Source: Verrucomicrobiota bacterium
GTDB lineage: Bacteria; Verrucomicrobiota; Verrucomicrobiia; Chthoniobacterales; Terrimicrobiaceae
Direction of reading: 5' to 3'
NCBI GenBank assembly: GCA_017305195.1
Contig: JAFKMU010000044.1
Coordinates: 62,001-126,000, forward strand
Length of the DNA stretch: 64,000 bases
Part shown: one piece after another, positions 23,887 to 31,523 of the stretch
How positions within the stretch are numbered: position 1 is the first letter of the stretch
Layout: each line of letters starts with the position of its first letter
Position numbers and translations under genes: made by a program
The notes under the pieces: model-generated
The model's input: only the letters and a program-made list of their open reading frames with translations
Told to the model about the DNA's origin: nothing
The model's database searches: none

Positions 23887-24852
23887 ATGGCCATTCCTGT
23901 CATTCTGGATACCGATATCGGTACGGATATCGATGATACGTGGGCGCTGGCGCACCTCCTGCGCTGCCCGGAACTCGACCCCAAACTCATCCTCACCGCG
24001 ACGGGCGATGCGGTTTATCGCGCGACGATCACGGCGCGGTTCCTCGAGATCGCGGGGAGGACGGACATCCCGATCGGCCTGGGGGTGGATTCCCATCCCA
24101 TGGCGGACGGGCGTAATCAGGAGCCATGGATCAAGGGCTACGACCTGGCTGCCTACGGCGGCGAGATCGTAGAGGATGGCGTCGGCCGCCTCATCCGAAT
24201 CATTGAGGAAAGCGACGAGCCGGTGACGATCATCGCGATCGCTCCGGCCGGAAACCTCGCCGCCGCGCTGAGCCGTGCGCCGCACATCGCGGCCCGGTGC
24301 AGGCTGGTCGGCATGTTTGGGAGCTTCGATGTCGGCTACTCGGGCGGCCTGCCCGCGAGCAATGAAACCAATGTGCGGCTGAACCCCGCCGCCCTGCGCA
24401 CTGTATTGGCCGCGCCATGGCAGGACGTGCTCCTCACGCCGCTCGACACCTGCAATGCCGCCGTGCTCACGGGCGATGATTACCACCGCATCTGGTGCGC
24501 CACGGGCGACCCTGTCCTGCGCGCCGTGATCGAAAACTACTGCCTCTTTGCCCCGCTCGTGGGCTGGATGCATTGCGACTACTTCGCGACCCGCTCCACC
24601 ATCCTCTTTGACTGCGTGGCCGTGTACCTCGCCTATGCCGAGGCGCTGGTCGAGACGGAGACGATCCGCTTCGCCATCACCGACGACGGCTACACCATTC
24701 GCGACGACGCCACCGGCCCCGGCCGAGCCCGCGTCGCCCTGCGCTGGAAGGATCTCGACGGCTTTCTGGCGCATCTGACGGAGAGGCTGCTGCCGCCCGC
24801 CTCGCTTCCGGGGATTCACGAGTGTCAGGTCCGGGCGGCACTGTCGGATTGA
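23887..24852 (+). CDS. Nucleoside hydrolase (inosine/uridine-preferring family)
   Basis: Calcium-dependent N-ribohydrolase family protein of 321 residues that would split nucleosides into ribose and base for salvage. The N-terminal metal-binding motif is ILDTDIGTDIDDTWAL (residues 6-21), with the clustered Asp residues of the family. Later phrases are VTIIAIAPAGNLAAAL near residue 115 and a GSFDVGYSGG loop. The typical second metal and ribose residues cannot be assigned with confidence, and the motif is a DTDIGTD variant, so substrate preference is open. No signal peptide. It stands alone, 67 bp before the 2-hydroxyacid dehydrogenase. Confidence 0.85.
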   Translation: MAIPVILDTDIGTDIDDTWALAHLLRCPELDPKLILTATGDAVYRATITARFLEIAGRTDIPIGLGVDSHPMADGRNQEPWIKGYDLAAYGGEIVEDGVGRLIRIIEESDEPVTIIAIAPAGNLAAALSRAPHIAARCRLVGMFGSFDVGYSGGLPASNETNVRLNPAALRTVLAAPWQDVLLTPLDTCNAAVLTGDDYHRIWCATGDPVLRAVIENYCLFAPLVGWMHCDYFATRSTILFDCVAVYLAYAEALVETETIRFAITDDGYTIRDDATGPGRARVALRWKDLDGFLAHLTERLLPPASLPGIHECQVRAALSD

Positions 24853-24919
24853 GCGCCCGGCGCGGAGTTTTACCGTAGCAGTCCCGGGCGACTTCCTCTA
24901 TGAAATGGCGGGTCGTTTG

Positions 24920-25909
24920 ATGAAAAAGGTTATTTTTCTTGGGGACCAGCATTTGCTGGATTCCGTTTACTCTCCCGAGACCCGGTGGCGGATCGCTTCC
25001 GAAGCCGAGGTGCTGGAGCCCGCCGTGCATCCCGAGGAGGTCGACGCGCACCTCGACCGCCTCGCGCAGGCCGACGCGATCTTCACCACCTGGGGCATGC
25101 CCGCGCTCTCCGACGCCCAACTGGCCGCGCTGCCCAATCTGAAGGCCGTCTTTTATGCCGCCGGTTCGGTGAGGAAATTTGCCCGTCCGCTGATTGAGCG
25201 CGACATCCTTGTCTTCAGCTCCTGGGTGGCCAACGCGATCCCGGTCGCGGAGTTCACCCTCGCCCAGATCCTCCTCTCCATGAAGGGCTACTTTCGCAAC
25301 CTGCGCGACAACGACAGCCCGGAAAAACATTTCGAGGCGTTTCGGGGACCGGGGAACTATGACGAGACGGTCGCCCTCCTGGGAGCCGGAGCGATCGGAC
25401 GCAAGGTCATCGAGTTGCTCGCGCCGTTCCGGCTGAAGATCGCGGTATTCGACCATTTTCTCACCACCGTCGGCGCGTCAAATCTCGGAGTGAGCAAGGT
25501 CAGCCTGGAGGAGGCTTTTGCAACGGGCTTCGTCATCTCAAACCACCTCGCCGACGTGCCGGAAACCGAAGGGATGTTGCAAAAGCAGCATTTTGCGCGA
25601 ATGCGCGATGGCGCGGTCTTCATCAATACCGGCCGGGGCCGCACCGTGCGCGAGGACGACCTTTGCGACGTGCTGGAGGCCCGCAAGGACCTCACCGCCC
25701 TCCTCGACGTGACCTACCCCGAACCGCCCAAGCCCGGCTCCCGGCTGTACACGCTGCCGAACGCCCAGCTCTCCACCCACATCGCCGGCTCGATCAATTC
25801 CGAAGTCGCCCGCCTCGGCGAAATCGCCTGCGCCGAATTCCTCTCCTGGAAACACGGCAAACCCCTGCGCTTCGCCATCTCCCTGGAAAAGCTCACGACG
25901 ATGGCGTGA
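24920..25909 (+). CDS. D-2-hydroxyacid dehydrogenase family protein
   Basis: NAD-dependent oxidoreductase of 329 residues interconverting a 2-hydroxyacid and its 2-oxoacid. The Rossmann motif is LLGAGAIGRKVIELL near residue 155, followed by the family pattern INTGRGRTVREDDL (catalytic Arg region near residue 238) and STHIAGS with the catalytic His near residue 288. The catalytic Glu probably lies in DVTYPEPP. I prefer the ATG at 24920 (MKKVIFLGDQHLL); an in-frame ATG at 24905 would add five residues. The substrate is unknown; D-3-phosphoglycerate dehydrogenase-like and glyoxylate reductase-like roles are both possible. Confidence 0.88.
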   Translation: MKKVIFLGDQHLLDSVYSPETRWRIASEAEVLEPAVHPEEVDAHLDRLAQADAIFTTWGMPALSDAQLAALPNLKAVFYAAGSVRKFARPLIERDILVFSSWVANAIPVAEFTLAQILLSMKGYFRNLRDNDSPEKHFEAFRGPGNYDETVALLGAGAIGRKVIELLAPFRLKIAVFDHFLTTVGASNLGVSKVSLEEAFATGFVISNHLADVPETEGMLQKQHFARMRDGAVFINTGRGRTVREDDLCDVLEARKDLTALLDVTYPEPPKPGSRLYTLPNAQLSTHIAGSINSEVARLGEIACAEFLSWKHGKPLRFAISLEKLTTMA

Positions 25910-25947
25910 GGCGGGGAGGCTTGCCCGCGTTACCTGCATTGAAAGGA

Positions 25948-26073
25948 ATGCCTCCAAGCCGAGGTGACACCTCGGACACCATCCAGGACTCCAGAGGCTT
26001 CCCGCTGCAAACGGCTGCCGAAAATTACGCTCGCGCGTACAATCTGAAGCTGGTTCGCCTGCTGGATTTTTGA
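25948..26073 (+). CDS. Candidate small protein (41 aa)
   Basis: An ATG preceded by AAAGGA opens a 41-codon frame that begins MPPSRGDTSDTIQ and ends LKLVRLLDF. It has no signal or membrane segment and no family resemblance. It spans a 17-bp dyad (25959-25975). It is equally likely to be non-coding leader sequence before pnuC. Listed only because the start context is reasonable. Confidence 0.22.
   Translation: MPPSRGDTSDTIQDSRGFPLQTAAENYARAYNLKLVRLLDF
25959..25975. promoter_or_regulatory. Perfect dyad CCGAGGTG-A-CACCTCGG
   Basis: Two 8-bp arms around a single central base, about 200 bp before the pnuC start. The size and symmetry suit a repressor operator, but no regulator gene is nearby and no second copy was seen in the window. 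Confidence 0.28.
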
Positions 26074-26076
26074 TTT

Positions 26077-26166
26077 ATGACGCCTGACCCCAACTTTCTC
26101 GGAATCCCTTGTGAAATTGGAGAAGATCGTGAACCTCAAAAAGCGCATGATCCAGTCCGCTGCTAG
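26077..26166 (+). CDS. Candidate 29-aa upstream ORF before pnuC
   Basis: The frame MTPDPNFLGIPCEIGEDREP continues to a stop 9 bp before the pnuC ATG. The opening resembles the start of a longer protein (the NFLGIP phrase occurs near the N-terminus of some agmatinase-family enzymes), so it may be a gene remnant or a leader peptide. There is no ribosome-binding site. Confidence 0.2.
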   Translation: MTPDPNFLGIPCEIGEDREPQKAHDPVRC

Positions 26167-26175
26167 AACCGACCC

Positions 26176-26736
26176 ATGAGTCTACTTGAGCTTACAGCCG
26201 TGATCTTTGGGATCATCTGCGTTGTTTTGACAATCAAACAACATATTGCCTGCTGGCCGACTGGACTCGTGATGGTGATTCTTTACATCTGGATTTTCTA
26301 CGAAGCCCGGCTTTTCTCCGATGTGGCATTGCAGGTGGTCTACATCTTTCTTCAGATCTATGGATGGTATCATTGGGCTAAAGGCGGGAATCGCGACAAC
26401 CCACTTCCGGTTACACTGCTCAGTTGGAAGGCACGCCTCGCCTGGGGGCTCGTGGCGCTCCTCGGAACGCTCGTACTTGGCTACAGCATGAATCGTTGGG
26501 CTGCAGCCTCCCTGCCCTACTGGGACGCCACGGCTGCTGTCTTGAGCTTGATTGCTCAATGGTTCCTCGCCCGCAAGCTGCTGGAAAGCTGGGTTGTCTG
26601 GATCGCAGTTGACGTGCTGTCGATCGGAATCTACGGGGTGAAGGGCCTCTATTTGACGATGGGCCTTTATTTCCTCTTTTTAGGACTCGCTACAGCAGGA
26701 TTGCTGGCTTGGAGAAAGGAATGGCGAACTGCGTGA
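26176..26736 (+). CDS. pnuC: Nicotinamide riboside transporter PnuC
   Basis: Inner-membrane facilitator of 186 residues importing nicotinamide riboside for NAD salvage. Family marks are TIKQHIACWPTGLVMVILYI (with the Trp-Pro pair of the substrate path), FYEARLFSDVALQVVYIFLQ and IYGWYHWAKGG. The C-terminal part has WVVWIAVDVLSIGIYGVKGLY. About seven hydrophobic segments are seen, as expected for PnuC. The 3' end overlaps nadR by 16 bp, so imported riboside would be phosphorylated and adenylylated by the product of the next gene. Codon use is less GC-rich than in the flanking genes, and acquisition by transfer is possible. Confidence 0.93.
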   Translation: MSLLELTAVIFGIICVVLTIKQHIACWPTGLVMVILYIWIFYEARLFSDVALQVVYIFLQIYGWYHWAKGGNRDNPLPVTLLSWKARLAWGLVALLGTLVLGYSMNRWAAASLPYWDATAAVLSLIAQWFLARKLLESWVVWIAVDVLSIGIYGVKGLYLTMGLYFLFLGLATAGLLAWRKEWRTA

Positions 26737-27731
26737 AAAGGCGGGGAGTTATCATCGGAAAATTCATGCCTCCGCACAGGGGCCATCAGTATCTCGTGGA
26801 GTTCGGACAAAACTATGTCGACGAGATTGTTGTGATGGTTTGCTCCATTCGAAAAGAACCCATTCCCGGACATCTCCGATTTCAATGGATGAAAGAGTTC
26901 TTTCCGAACGCGCTGGTCGTGCATCACAACGAGGAGATCCCCCAAGAACCAAGTGACCATCCTGATTTTTGGACGATTTGGAAAACCGCTGTTCAAAGAT
27001 ATGCCGGTTCACAAATCGAGTACGTCTTTGCGTCCGAAGATTACGGCTGGAAGTTAGCTGAGATTCTCGGTGCCCAATATATTCCGGTCAATCATGAGCG
27101 GTCCCTTGTGCCCATCTCCGCGACAAAGATCCGGGACAATCCTTTTCAACATTGGGAGTACATTCTTCCCTCGGCACGCCCTTATTTCCTCAAGCGCGTA
27201 GCGATTGTAGGCCCTGAGTCCACAGGAAAGACGACCATGGCCCGAGAACTTGCAAAATATTATCGAACAGTATGCGTCGAAGAGTACGCACGAGGATTAC
27301 TGAATTTCACGAATGGCTGGTGCGAGAAGCATCATATCCCCTTGATTGCCCGTGGCCATCACGCCTCGGAGGAAGCACTTGCCCGGCAGGCCAACTGCGT
27401 GCTCTTCAGCGATACCGACCTGCTTACCACAACAGTCTGGAGCGATATGCTATTCAAGGACTGCCCGGAATGGATTCGCGAGATGGCCCGAAACCAACAC
27501 TTCGATCTGACGTTACTGCTCGATTGCGATCTGCCATGGGAAAATGACGGCCAGAGGTACATGCCTAAGGAAGGAGAGCGCCGCGCTCTTTTCAATCTCC
27601 TGAAAGAACGCCTGGAACAACAAAAAAGACCCTACATTATCATTCGCGGATCAGGCCAGTCGCGCCTGGCCGCCGCAATTCAGGAAGTAGATCGAATGAT
27701 ATTCCGCAATACCTGTGATCAAGAGGATTAG
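26721..27731 (+). CDS. nadR: Bifunctional NMN adenylyltransferase / ribosylnicotinamide kinase (NadR-like)
   Basis: Cytoplasmic NAD salvage enzyme of 336 residues. The N-terminal half is a nucleotidyltransferase (GKFMPPHRGHQYLVEFG, with the HxGH-type motif HRGH; later SLVPISATKIRDNPFQHW). The C-terminal half is a kinase with P-loop GPESTGKTTMAREL near residue 157 and DLLTTTVWSDMLF. It lacks the N-terminal helix-turn-helix repressor domain of E. coli NadR, so it is probably enzymatic only. I chose the ATG at 26721 because GGAG lies six bases upstream. It overlaps pnuC by 16 bp and completes the riboside to NMN to NAD route. Confidence 0.92.
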   Translation: MANCVKRRGVIIGKFMPPHRGHQYLVEFGQNYVDEIVVMVCSIRKEPIPGHLRFQWMKEFFPNALVVHHNEEIPQEPSDHPDFWTIWKTAVQRYAGSQIEYVFASEDYGWKLAEILGAQYIPVNHERSLVPISATKIRDNPFQHWEYILPSARPYFLKRVAIVGPESTGKTTMARELAKYYRTVCVEEYARGLLNFTNGWCEKHHIPLIARGHHASEEALARQANCVLFSDTDLLTTTVWSDMLFKDCPEWIREMARNQHFDLTLLLDCDLPWENDGQRYMPKEGERRALFNLLKERLEQQKRPYIIIRGSGQSRLAAAIQEVDRMIFRNTCDQED

Positions 27732-28167
27732 CATTTATCGAAATCATCGCCCCACCAGACATTCAAAAGATCCGGCCTGCCAAGCCTGCCTTCCAACGCG
27801 ATCATTCGCGAGGAAGATCGAACCGAGATAATCCGCTTAGCTACATCCGAACGCCGAACATCCGCCTCTGCTTCCTCATATAATTCAACACCACTCTGCA
27901 AATGCTCAGACTCTTAAAAACCACCCGTTTCCCCCTCAGTCGTCCATCTCCTTCACAATGTTCGGAAATCGCTAGAATATGGTCCGCCTTTTTGAAAGCA
28001 GACTTCATACTGGTAGCTTGGATTAAATAGCTGCGTTCAACCAACGTCCCAACAGGATCTTCATCATCTTTCGATTTCCAAGGAATAGCCAAAAAAGCCA
28101 GCCTAACAAAATACCACCCCTCCCTTTCATCCGGAAACCGCTGCGTTTTATCTTTCCGCTTTCTCAT
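27728..28167 (-). pseudogene. Frameshifted DUF4288-like gene
   Basis: The upstream part reads MRKRKDKTQRFPDEREGWYF, then VRLAFLAIPWKSK and ERSYLIQATSMKSAFKKADH, and runs to RLRGKRVVFK at about 27915, after which this frame loses protein-like character. A second frame on the same strand then opens with ESEHLQSGVELYEEAEADVR and ends GRPDLLNVWWGDDFDKC at 27728. Adding one T in the CTTAAAAA run at about 27911-27919 (plus strand) would join the two into a single protein of about 146 residues. The joined product resembles DUF4288 proteins (N-terminal WY-VRL, central ERSYLI-A-S, C-terminal VELYEE). The family's function is unknown. It could be a true pseudogene, a sequencing error or a slippage site. 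The 3' end overlaps the nadR stop by 4 bp, convergently. Confidence 0.6.
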
Positions 28168-28332
28168 TGCTTCGCAATTTCTTCAGAACCCAATTAAAGC
28201 ACAGCCCATTCCCCCTAGGAGAACAAAGAGAATAGGAGGCATTGCAAGATCTCGGAGATCCCTTCAAAGCACTCCTGCACGTGCAAGACTTAGCTTCTAA
28301 AGTCATGGTTTACGGGCTCTGACGGATATCCG

Positions 28333-28779
28333 TCACTCGCGCCTTTTGAGTCTGGCGTAGACAAGACTCAAAGCAATCCAGATCACACAGGATGCAAGCA
28401 ACGGGGGCGTAAAATCGGAGAGAAGGTACGGAGCGTGACCAGGGTTCATCGCGACGAGAACGCCTGCGAAGGAGATCGGGGCAGCGAACCTCAGAAGCAA
28501 TCTTCGCAAACTCGTCGCTCCCATTCCGATTCCCATGCCGCAGATGATCCCGGCGGCAATGTAGGGTGCCTTTGTGAATATTTTCTCTCCCACATCGTAA
28601 CCAGGATTCGCGAGGGGGACTTGCCCGAAGATCGCTTGCATCCATACCCCATACCATTGCCCGTGAAGCCATGCCCAAACGGCCAGCGACATGAACAGCA
28701 GGAAGCCCGCATATACGAGCTCCGTCCTGATCACCCGGGAAAGACCCTTCCTTTCATTTGCCAAGAGCACGCGCGTCAT
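28333..28779 (-). CDS. Integral membrane protein of unknown function
   Basis: Product of 148 residues with about four hydrophobic segments: AGFLLFMSLAVWAWLHG, APYIAAGIICGMGIGMG, FAAPISFAGVLVAM and LLASCVIWIALSLVYA. It ends in a basic RLKRRE. The ATG at 28779 gives a short hydrophilic N-terminus. I recognise no family. It is followed on the same strand by the DUF4288-like remnant and preceded by another small membrane protein. Confidence 0.62.
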   Translation of the reverse strand: MTRVLLANERKGLSRVIRTELVYAGFLLFMSLAVWAWLHGQWYGVWMQAIFGQVPLANPGYDVGEKIFTKAPYIAAGIICGMGIGMGATSLRRLLLRFAAPISFAGVLVAMNPGHAPYLLSDFTPPLLASCVIWIALSLVYARLKRRE

Positions 28780-28808
28780 CTGTTCGCAAAGCTTCTCTGA
28801 GAAGACAG

Positions 28809-29156
28809 TCAGGTCCCAGCCTCAACCTCCCCGACTGATCGTCTTCTGCGAAAAAAATGAATGCCGTAAGCGGCAAACACAGGTCCGATTAACATCGAGA
28901 GAATCAATCCAAGATTTAACTCTGTTGAGCGTTTTGCCCAGCCGCTCACGATCCAAATCCATGCCTCGATCCAAAGAAGCATGACACCGAGCACAAACAC
29001 CAAAACCAGCAATGCCGCCACGGGAACCAGCACAGAAAAATAGTCTGACCCGATCGATTCCAAAACCAGAAGACCAATACCCAAGAGAATGAGCGCAAGC
29101 ACAGACGACAGGCTCAACAAGCTGGCCCAATCAAAAACGTTGCGCCTTCCTTTCAT
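28809..29156 (-). CDS. Small integral membrane protein of unknown function
   Basis: Product of 115 residues with about three membrane segments (ALILLGIGLLVLESIG; VLVPVAALLVLVFVLGVMLLW; LNLGLILSMLIGPVFAAYG), then FFRRRRSVGEVEAGT. I chose the ATG at 29156 (MKGRRNVFDW); a TTG at 29162 would add two residues. A truncated frame ends two bases upstream. Function unknown; no partner in the region suggests one. Confidence 0.55.
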   Translation of the reverse strand: MKGRRNVFDWASLLSLSSVLALILLGIGLLVLESIGSDYFSVLVPVAALLVLVFVLGVMLLWIEAWIWIVSGWAKRSTELNLGLILSMLIGPVFAAYGIHFFRRRRSVGEVEAGT

Positions 29157-29158
29157 TC

Positions 29159-29242
29159 TCAAGCAGCCGCCAGCTTAGCCAGACCAGCCGGATCGACAAT
29201 AAGTTTCGCCTCAACGCGGCGGCCGGTGACATCGATATTATG
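29159..29242 (-). pseudogene. Possible gene remnant (C-terminal fragment)
   Basis: A short minus-strand frame reads HNIDVTGRRVEAKLIVDPAG and ends LAKLAAA-stop two bases before the small membrane protein start. It looks protein-like but has no start codon and meets a stop 18 bp upstream of the listed segment. A neighbouring frame just upstream reads GNDVAEGKIGAKAI, so one missing base could separate two parts of one gene. No family assigned. Confidence 0.25.
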
Positions 29243-29303
29243 GCCTTGGCCCCGATCTTTCCCTCAGCCACATCGTTTCCCGGAATAGCCCCGCGCCACC
29301 CGG

Positions 29304-29501
29304 TCAGGCATCGCGCTCCCAGCGCTCCAATTCCTCAAGAGTGGCGAATGGGAGATTGCGGCGGCCCTGAAAGGCTTCCCGCAACTCGGCATCGTTCCGC
29401 GAGGTCTTGCGCCCGCACGGCTCGGGTGAAACCAGATTGGTCACCCTCCGTCGCCGTGCGCGAGTGGCGAGCCATTCTGCTTCGGTCCACTTCGTTTTCA
29501 T
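29304..29501 (-). CDS. Hypothetical small basic protein
   Basis: Product of 65 residues, Arg-rich (ARRRRVTNLVSPEPC), with a helical C-terminus (FATLEELERWERDA). It has no signal or membrane segment. The frame starts with an ATG and MKTKWTEAEWLATRARRRR, which is plausible for a small DNA- or protein-binding protein, but no family is recognised. It lies upstream of the possible remnant at 29159-29242. It could be part of a degraded toxin-antitoxin-like pair, but that is speculation. Confidence 0.4.
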   Translation of the reverse strand: MKTKWTEAEWLATRARRRRVTNLVSPEPCGRKTSRNDAELREAFQGRRNLPFATLEELERWERDA

Positions 29502-29525
29502 GGCGAGAACGGGATTCGGATTTTC

Positions 29526-31523
29526 CTACAAATACACGTCCCTGCCGCCTTCGCGGCCGGCCCAGCGGCGGACTCGGAGGATGTGGGCGGGGCGGGTGTG
29601 GGGGTTGAGGGAGACGAAGTTGCGGGCTCCGGTCCAGGTGAAGCGTTCGCCGGTTAGCAAATCTTCCACCTGATAGGTCTCACGGTCGCCGATGCCTAGC
29701 TCCTCCAGCGGGACGTGCACGAAGGCGGTCTGCGGGTTGTAGGGGTCGACGGTGACGATGAAGAGGAGGGCGTTGTCCCCGGCGACGGTCTTCTTGCTGT
29801 AGAAGAGGATGTTGTCGTTGTCGGCGGGGTGGAAACGCAGGTTGGCGTATTCCTGGAGGGCGCGGTTGTCGCGGCGGATGGCGTTGAGCCGGGTGACGTA
29901 GTCCTTGATGTTGCCGGGGGCGTTCCAGTCGCGGCCCTTGAACTGGTATTTCTCGGAGTCGATGTACTCCTCCTTGCCCGGGATGGGGGCGTTTTCGCAA
30001 AGCTCGAATCCGCTGTAGATGCCGTAGACGGGCGAGAGGGTGGCGGCGAGGAAGCCGCGGATGAGGAAGCCGGGGCGGCCGCTGCGCTGGAGGTACTCGG
30101 GCAGGATGTCGGGGGTGTTCGTAAAGAAGTTGCCCCGGAAGTAGTCCTTCATCTCGCTCTGCGTGAGCTCGGTGAGGTACTCGGAGAGTTCCCACTTCGT
30201 ATTGCGCCAGGTGAAGTACGTGTAGCTCTGGGTGAAGCCGACCTTGGCCAGGACCTGCATCATCTTGGGCCGGGTGAAGGCCTCGCTGAGGAAGATGGCG
30301 TCGGGGTAGGTCTCGTGAATGTCGCCGATGAGGTACTCCCAGAAGGAGACGGGCTTCGTGTGCGGATTGTCCACGCGGAAGGTGCGGATGCCGATCTCGC
30401 ACCAGAAGGCGATGACGTCGCGCATCTCCTGCCAGAGGGCCTGCCAGTTTTCGTTGTGGAAATTCAGCGGGTAAACGTCCTCGTATTTCTTCGGCGGGTT
30501 CTCGGCGTACTTGATCGTGCCGTCGGGACGCTTGAAGAACCACTCGGGGTGGCTCTCGACATAGGGATGGTCGGGCGAGCAGTTGATCGCGAAGTCGATG
30601 GCGATCTCCATGCCGCGCTTTTTCACCTCGCCGATGAGCCAGGACAAATCCTCCAGGGTGCCCAGCTCGGGGGCGACATCCTTGTGGCCGCCGCCATTGA
30701 CGCCGTGGCGGTGGTTGCCGATGGCGTAGGGGACCCCGGGTTCGCCGGGCTCGGCGTGGAGCGAATTGTTGCGGCCCTTGCGGTTCGTCTCGCCGATCGG
30801 GTGGATGGGCGGGAAGTAGATGACGTCGAAGCCCATGGCCTTGGCGTCGTCAATACGCGGCAGGCAATCGCGGAAGGTGGAGCCGCTGTCGGCCTTGCCC
30901 TCGGCGCTGCGCGGGAAGAACTCGTACCACGCGGCATAGGCGGCGCGCTCGCGGTCGACCCAGAGAGGGAGCGGCGAATGCGTGGTGGAGAGCGAGCGGT
31001 CGGTCCACGCCGTCATGAGGGCGGAAAGCTCAAGGCTCGGCGCGATGGTGCTGAGCGCCTCGGCGTCGGCCTGCTGGAGCTGGGCGGCGAAGGATTTCAG
31101 GCGCTTCGCGTCGGGCGATTTCCCGGCGCGGGCGGCGGCTTTGCTGACGAGGCTGGCCCCTTCGAGCGCCTCGCTCTTGAGGTCGCGGAGGCCGCCGTTG
31201 AATTTCTTGCGCACCTCGTCCTGCCACGAGCGGAAGGTGTCGCCCCAGGCCTCGACGGTGTATTCCCACGCCCCGATCTGGCCGACGGAGAGCGTGCCGG
31301 TCCAGCGGTCATTCTGCCCGAGCGTCATGGGCGTCTCGCGCCAGGCGGCGTCGCCTTTCGGACGCCACTTCAGGACGGCGGTGACGAGGTCGTGGCCTTC
31401 CTTGAGGATGTCGGCCTCGACGACGAGGTCCTGGCCGGAGATGCGCTTGACGGCGTAGCGGCCGCCTTCCAGTTGCGGGGTGATGTGGTCGATGACGACG
31501 GTGTCAGCTTCGCTCAGCTTCAT
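29526..31523 (-). CDS. glgE: Alpha-1,4-glucan:maltose-1-phosphate maltosyltransferase (GlgE, GH13)
   Basis: Cytoplasmic enzyme of 665 residues that extends alpha-1,4-glucans using maltose 1-phosphate. The N-terminal beta-sandwich domain is followed by the GH13 barrel: FDVIYFPPIHPIGETNRKG, IAIDFAINCSPDHPYV, nucleophile Asp385 in FRVDNPHTKPVSFWEYL and acid/base Glu414 in FLSEAFTRPKMM. Length matches known GlgE proteins. I chose the ATG at 31523 (MKLSEADTVV); the frame is open upstream only as shadow of the kinase gene. It overlaps the kinase stop by four bases. No TreS or GlgB gene is nearby, so the maltose-1-phosphate source is unclear. Confidence 0.93.
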   Translation of the reverse strand: MKLSEADTVVIDHITPQLEGGRYAVKRISGQDLVVEADILKEGHDLVTAVLKWRPKGDAAWRETPMTLGQNDRWTGTLSVGQIGAWEYTVEAWGDTFRSWQDEVRKKFNGGLRDLKSEALEGASLVSKAAARAGKSPDAKRLKSFAAQLQQADAEALSTIAPSLELSALMTAWTDRSLSTTHSPLPLWVDRERAAYAAWYEFFPRSAEGKADSGSTFRDCLPRIDDAKAMGFDVIYFPPIHPIGETNRKGRNNSLHAEPGEPGVPYAIGNHRHGVNGGGHKDVAPELGTLEDLSWLIGEVKKRGMEIAIDFAINCSPDHPYVESHPEWFFKRPDGTIKYAENPPKKYEDVYPLNFHNENWQALWQEMRDVIAFWCEIGIRTFRVDNPHTKPVSFWEYLIGDIHETYPDAIFLSEAFTRPKMMQVLAKVGFTQSYTYFTWRNTKWELSEYLTELTQSEMKDYFRGNFFTNTPDILPEYLQRSGRPGFLIRGFLAATLSPVYGIYSGFELCENAPIPGKEEYIDSEKYQFKGRDWNAPGNIKDYVTRLNAIRRDNRALQEYANLRFHPADNDNILFYSKKTVAGDNALLFIVTVDPYNPQTAFVHVPLEELGIGDRETYQVEDLLTGERFTWTGARNFVSLNPHTRPAHILRVRRWAGREGGRDVYL

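Noticed and set aside
26074..26175. Known NAD riboswitch upstream of pnuC
   Set aside because: I looked for the conserved cores of the described NAD-I and NAD-II classes and did not see them; only the uncharacterised leader can be reported.
28183..28242. 19-codon hydrophobic minus-strand frame (MPPILFVLLGGMGCALIGF)
   Set aside because: Too short, no ribosome-binding site and no reason beyond hydrophobicity to call it a gene.
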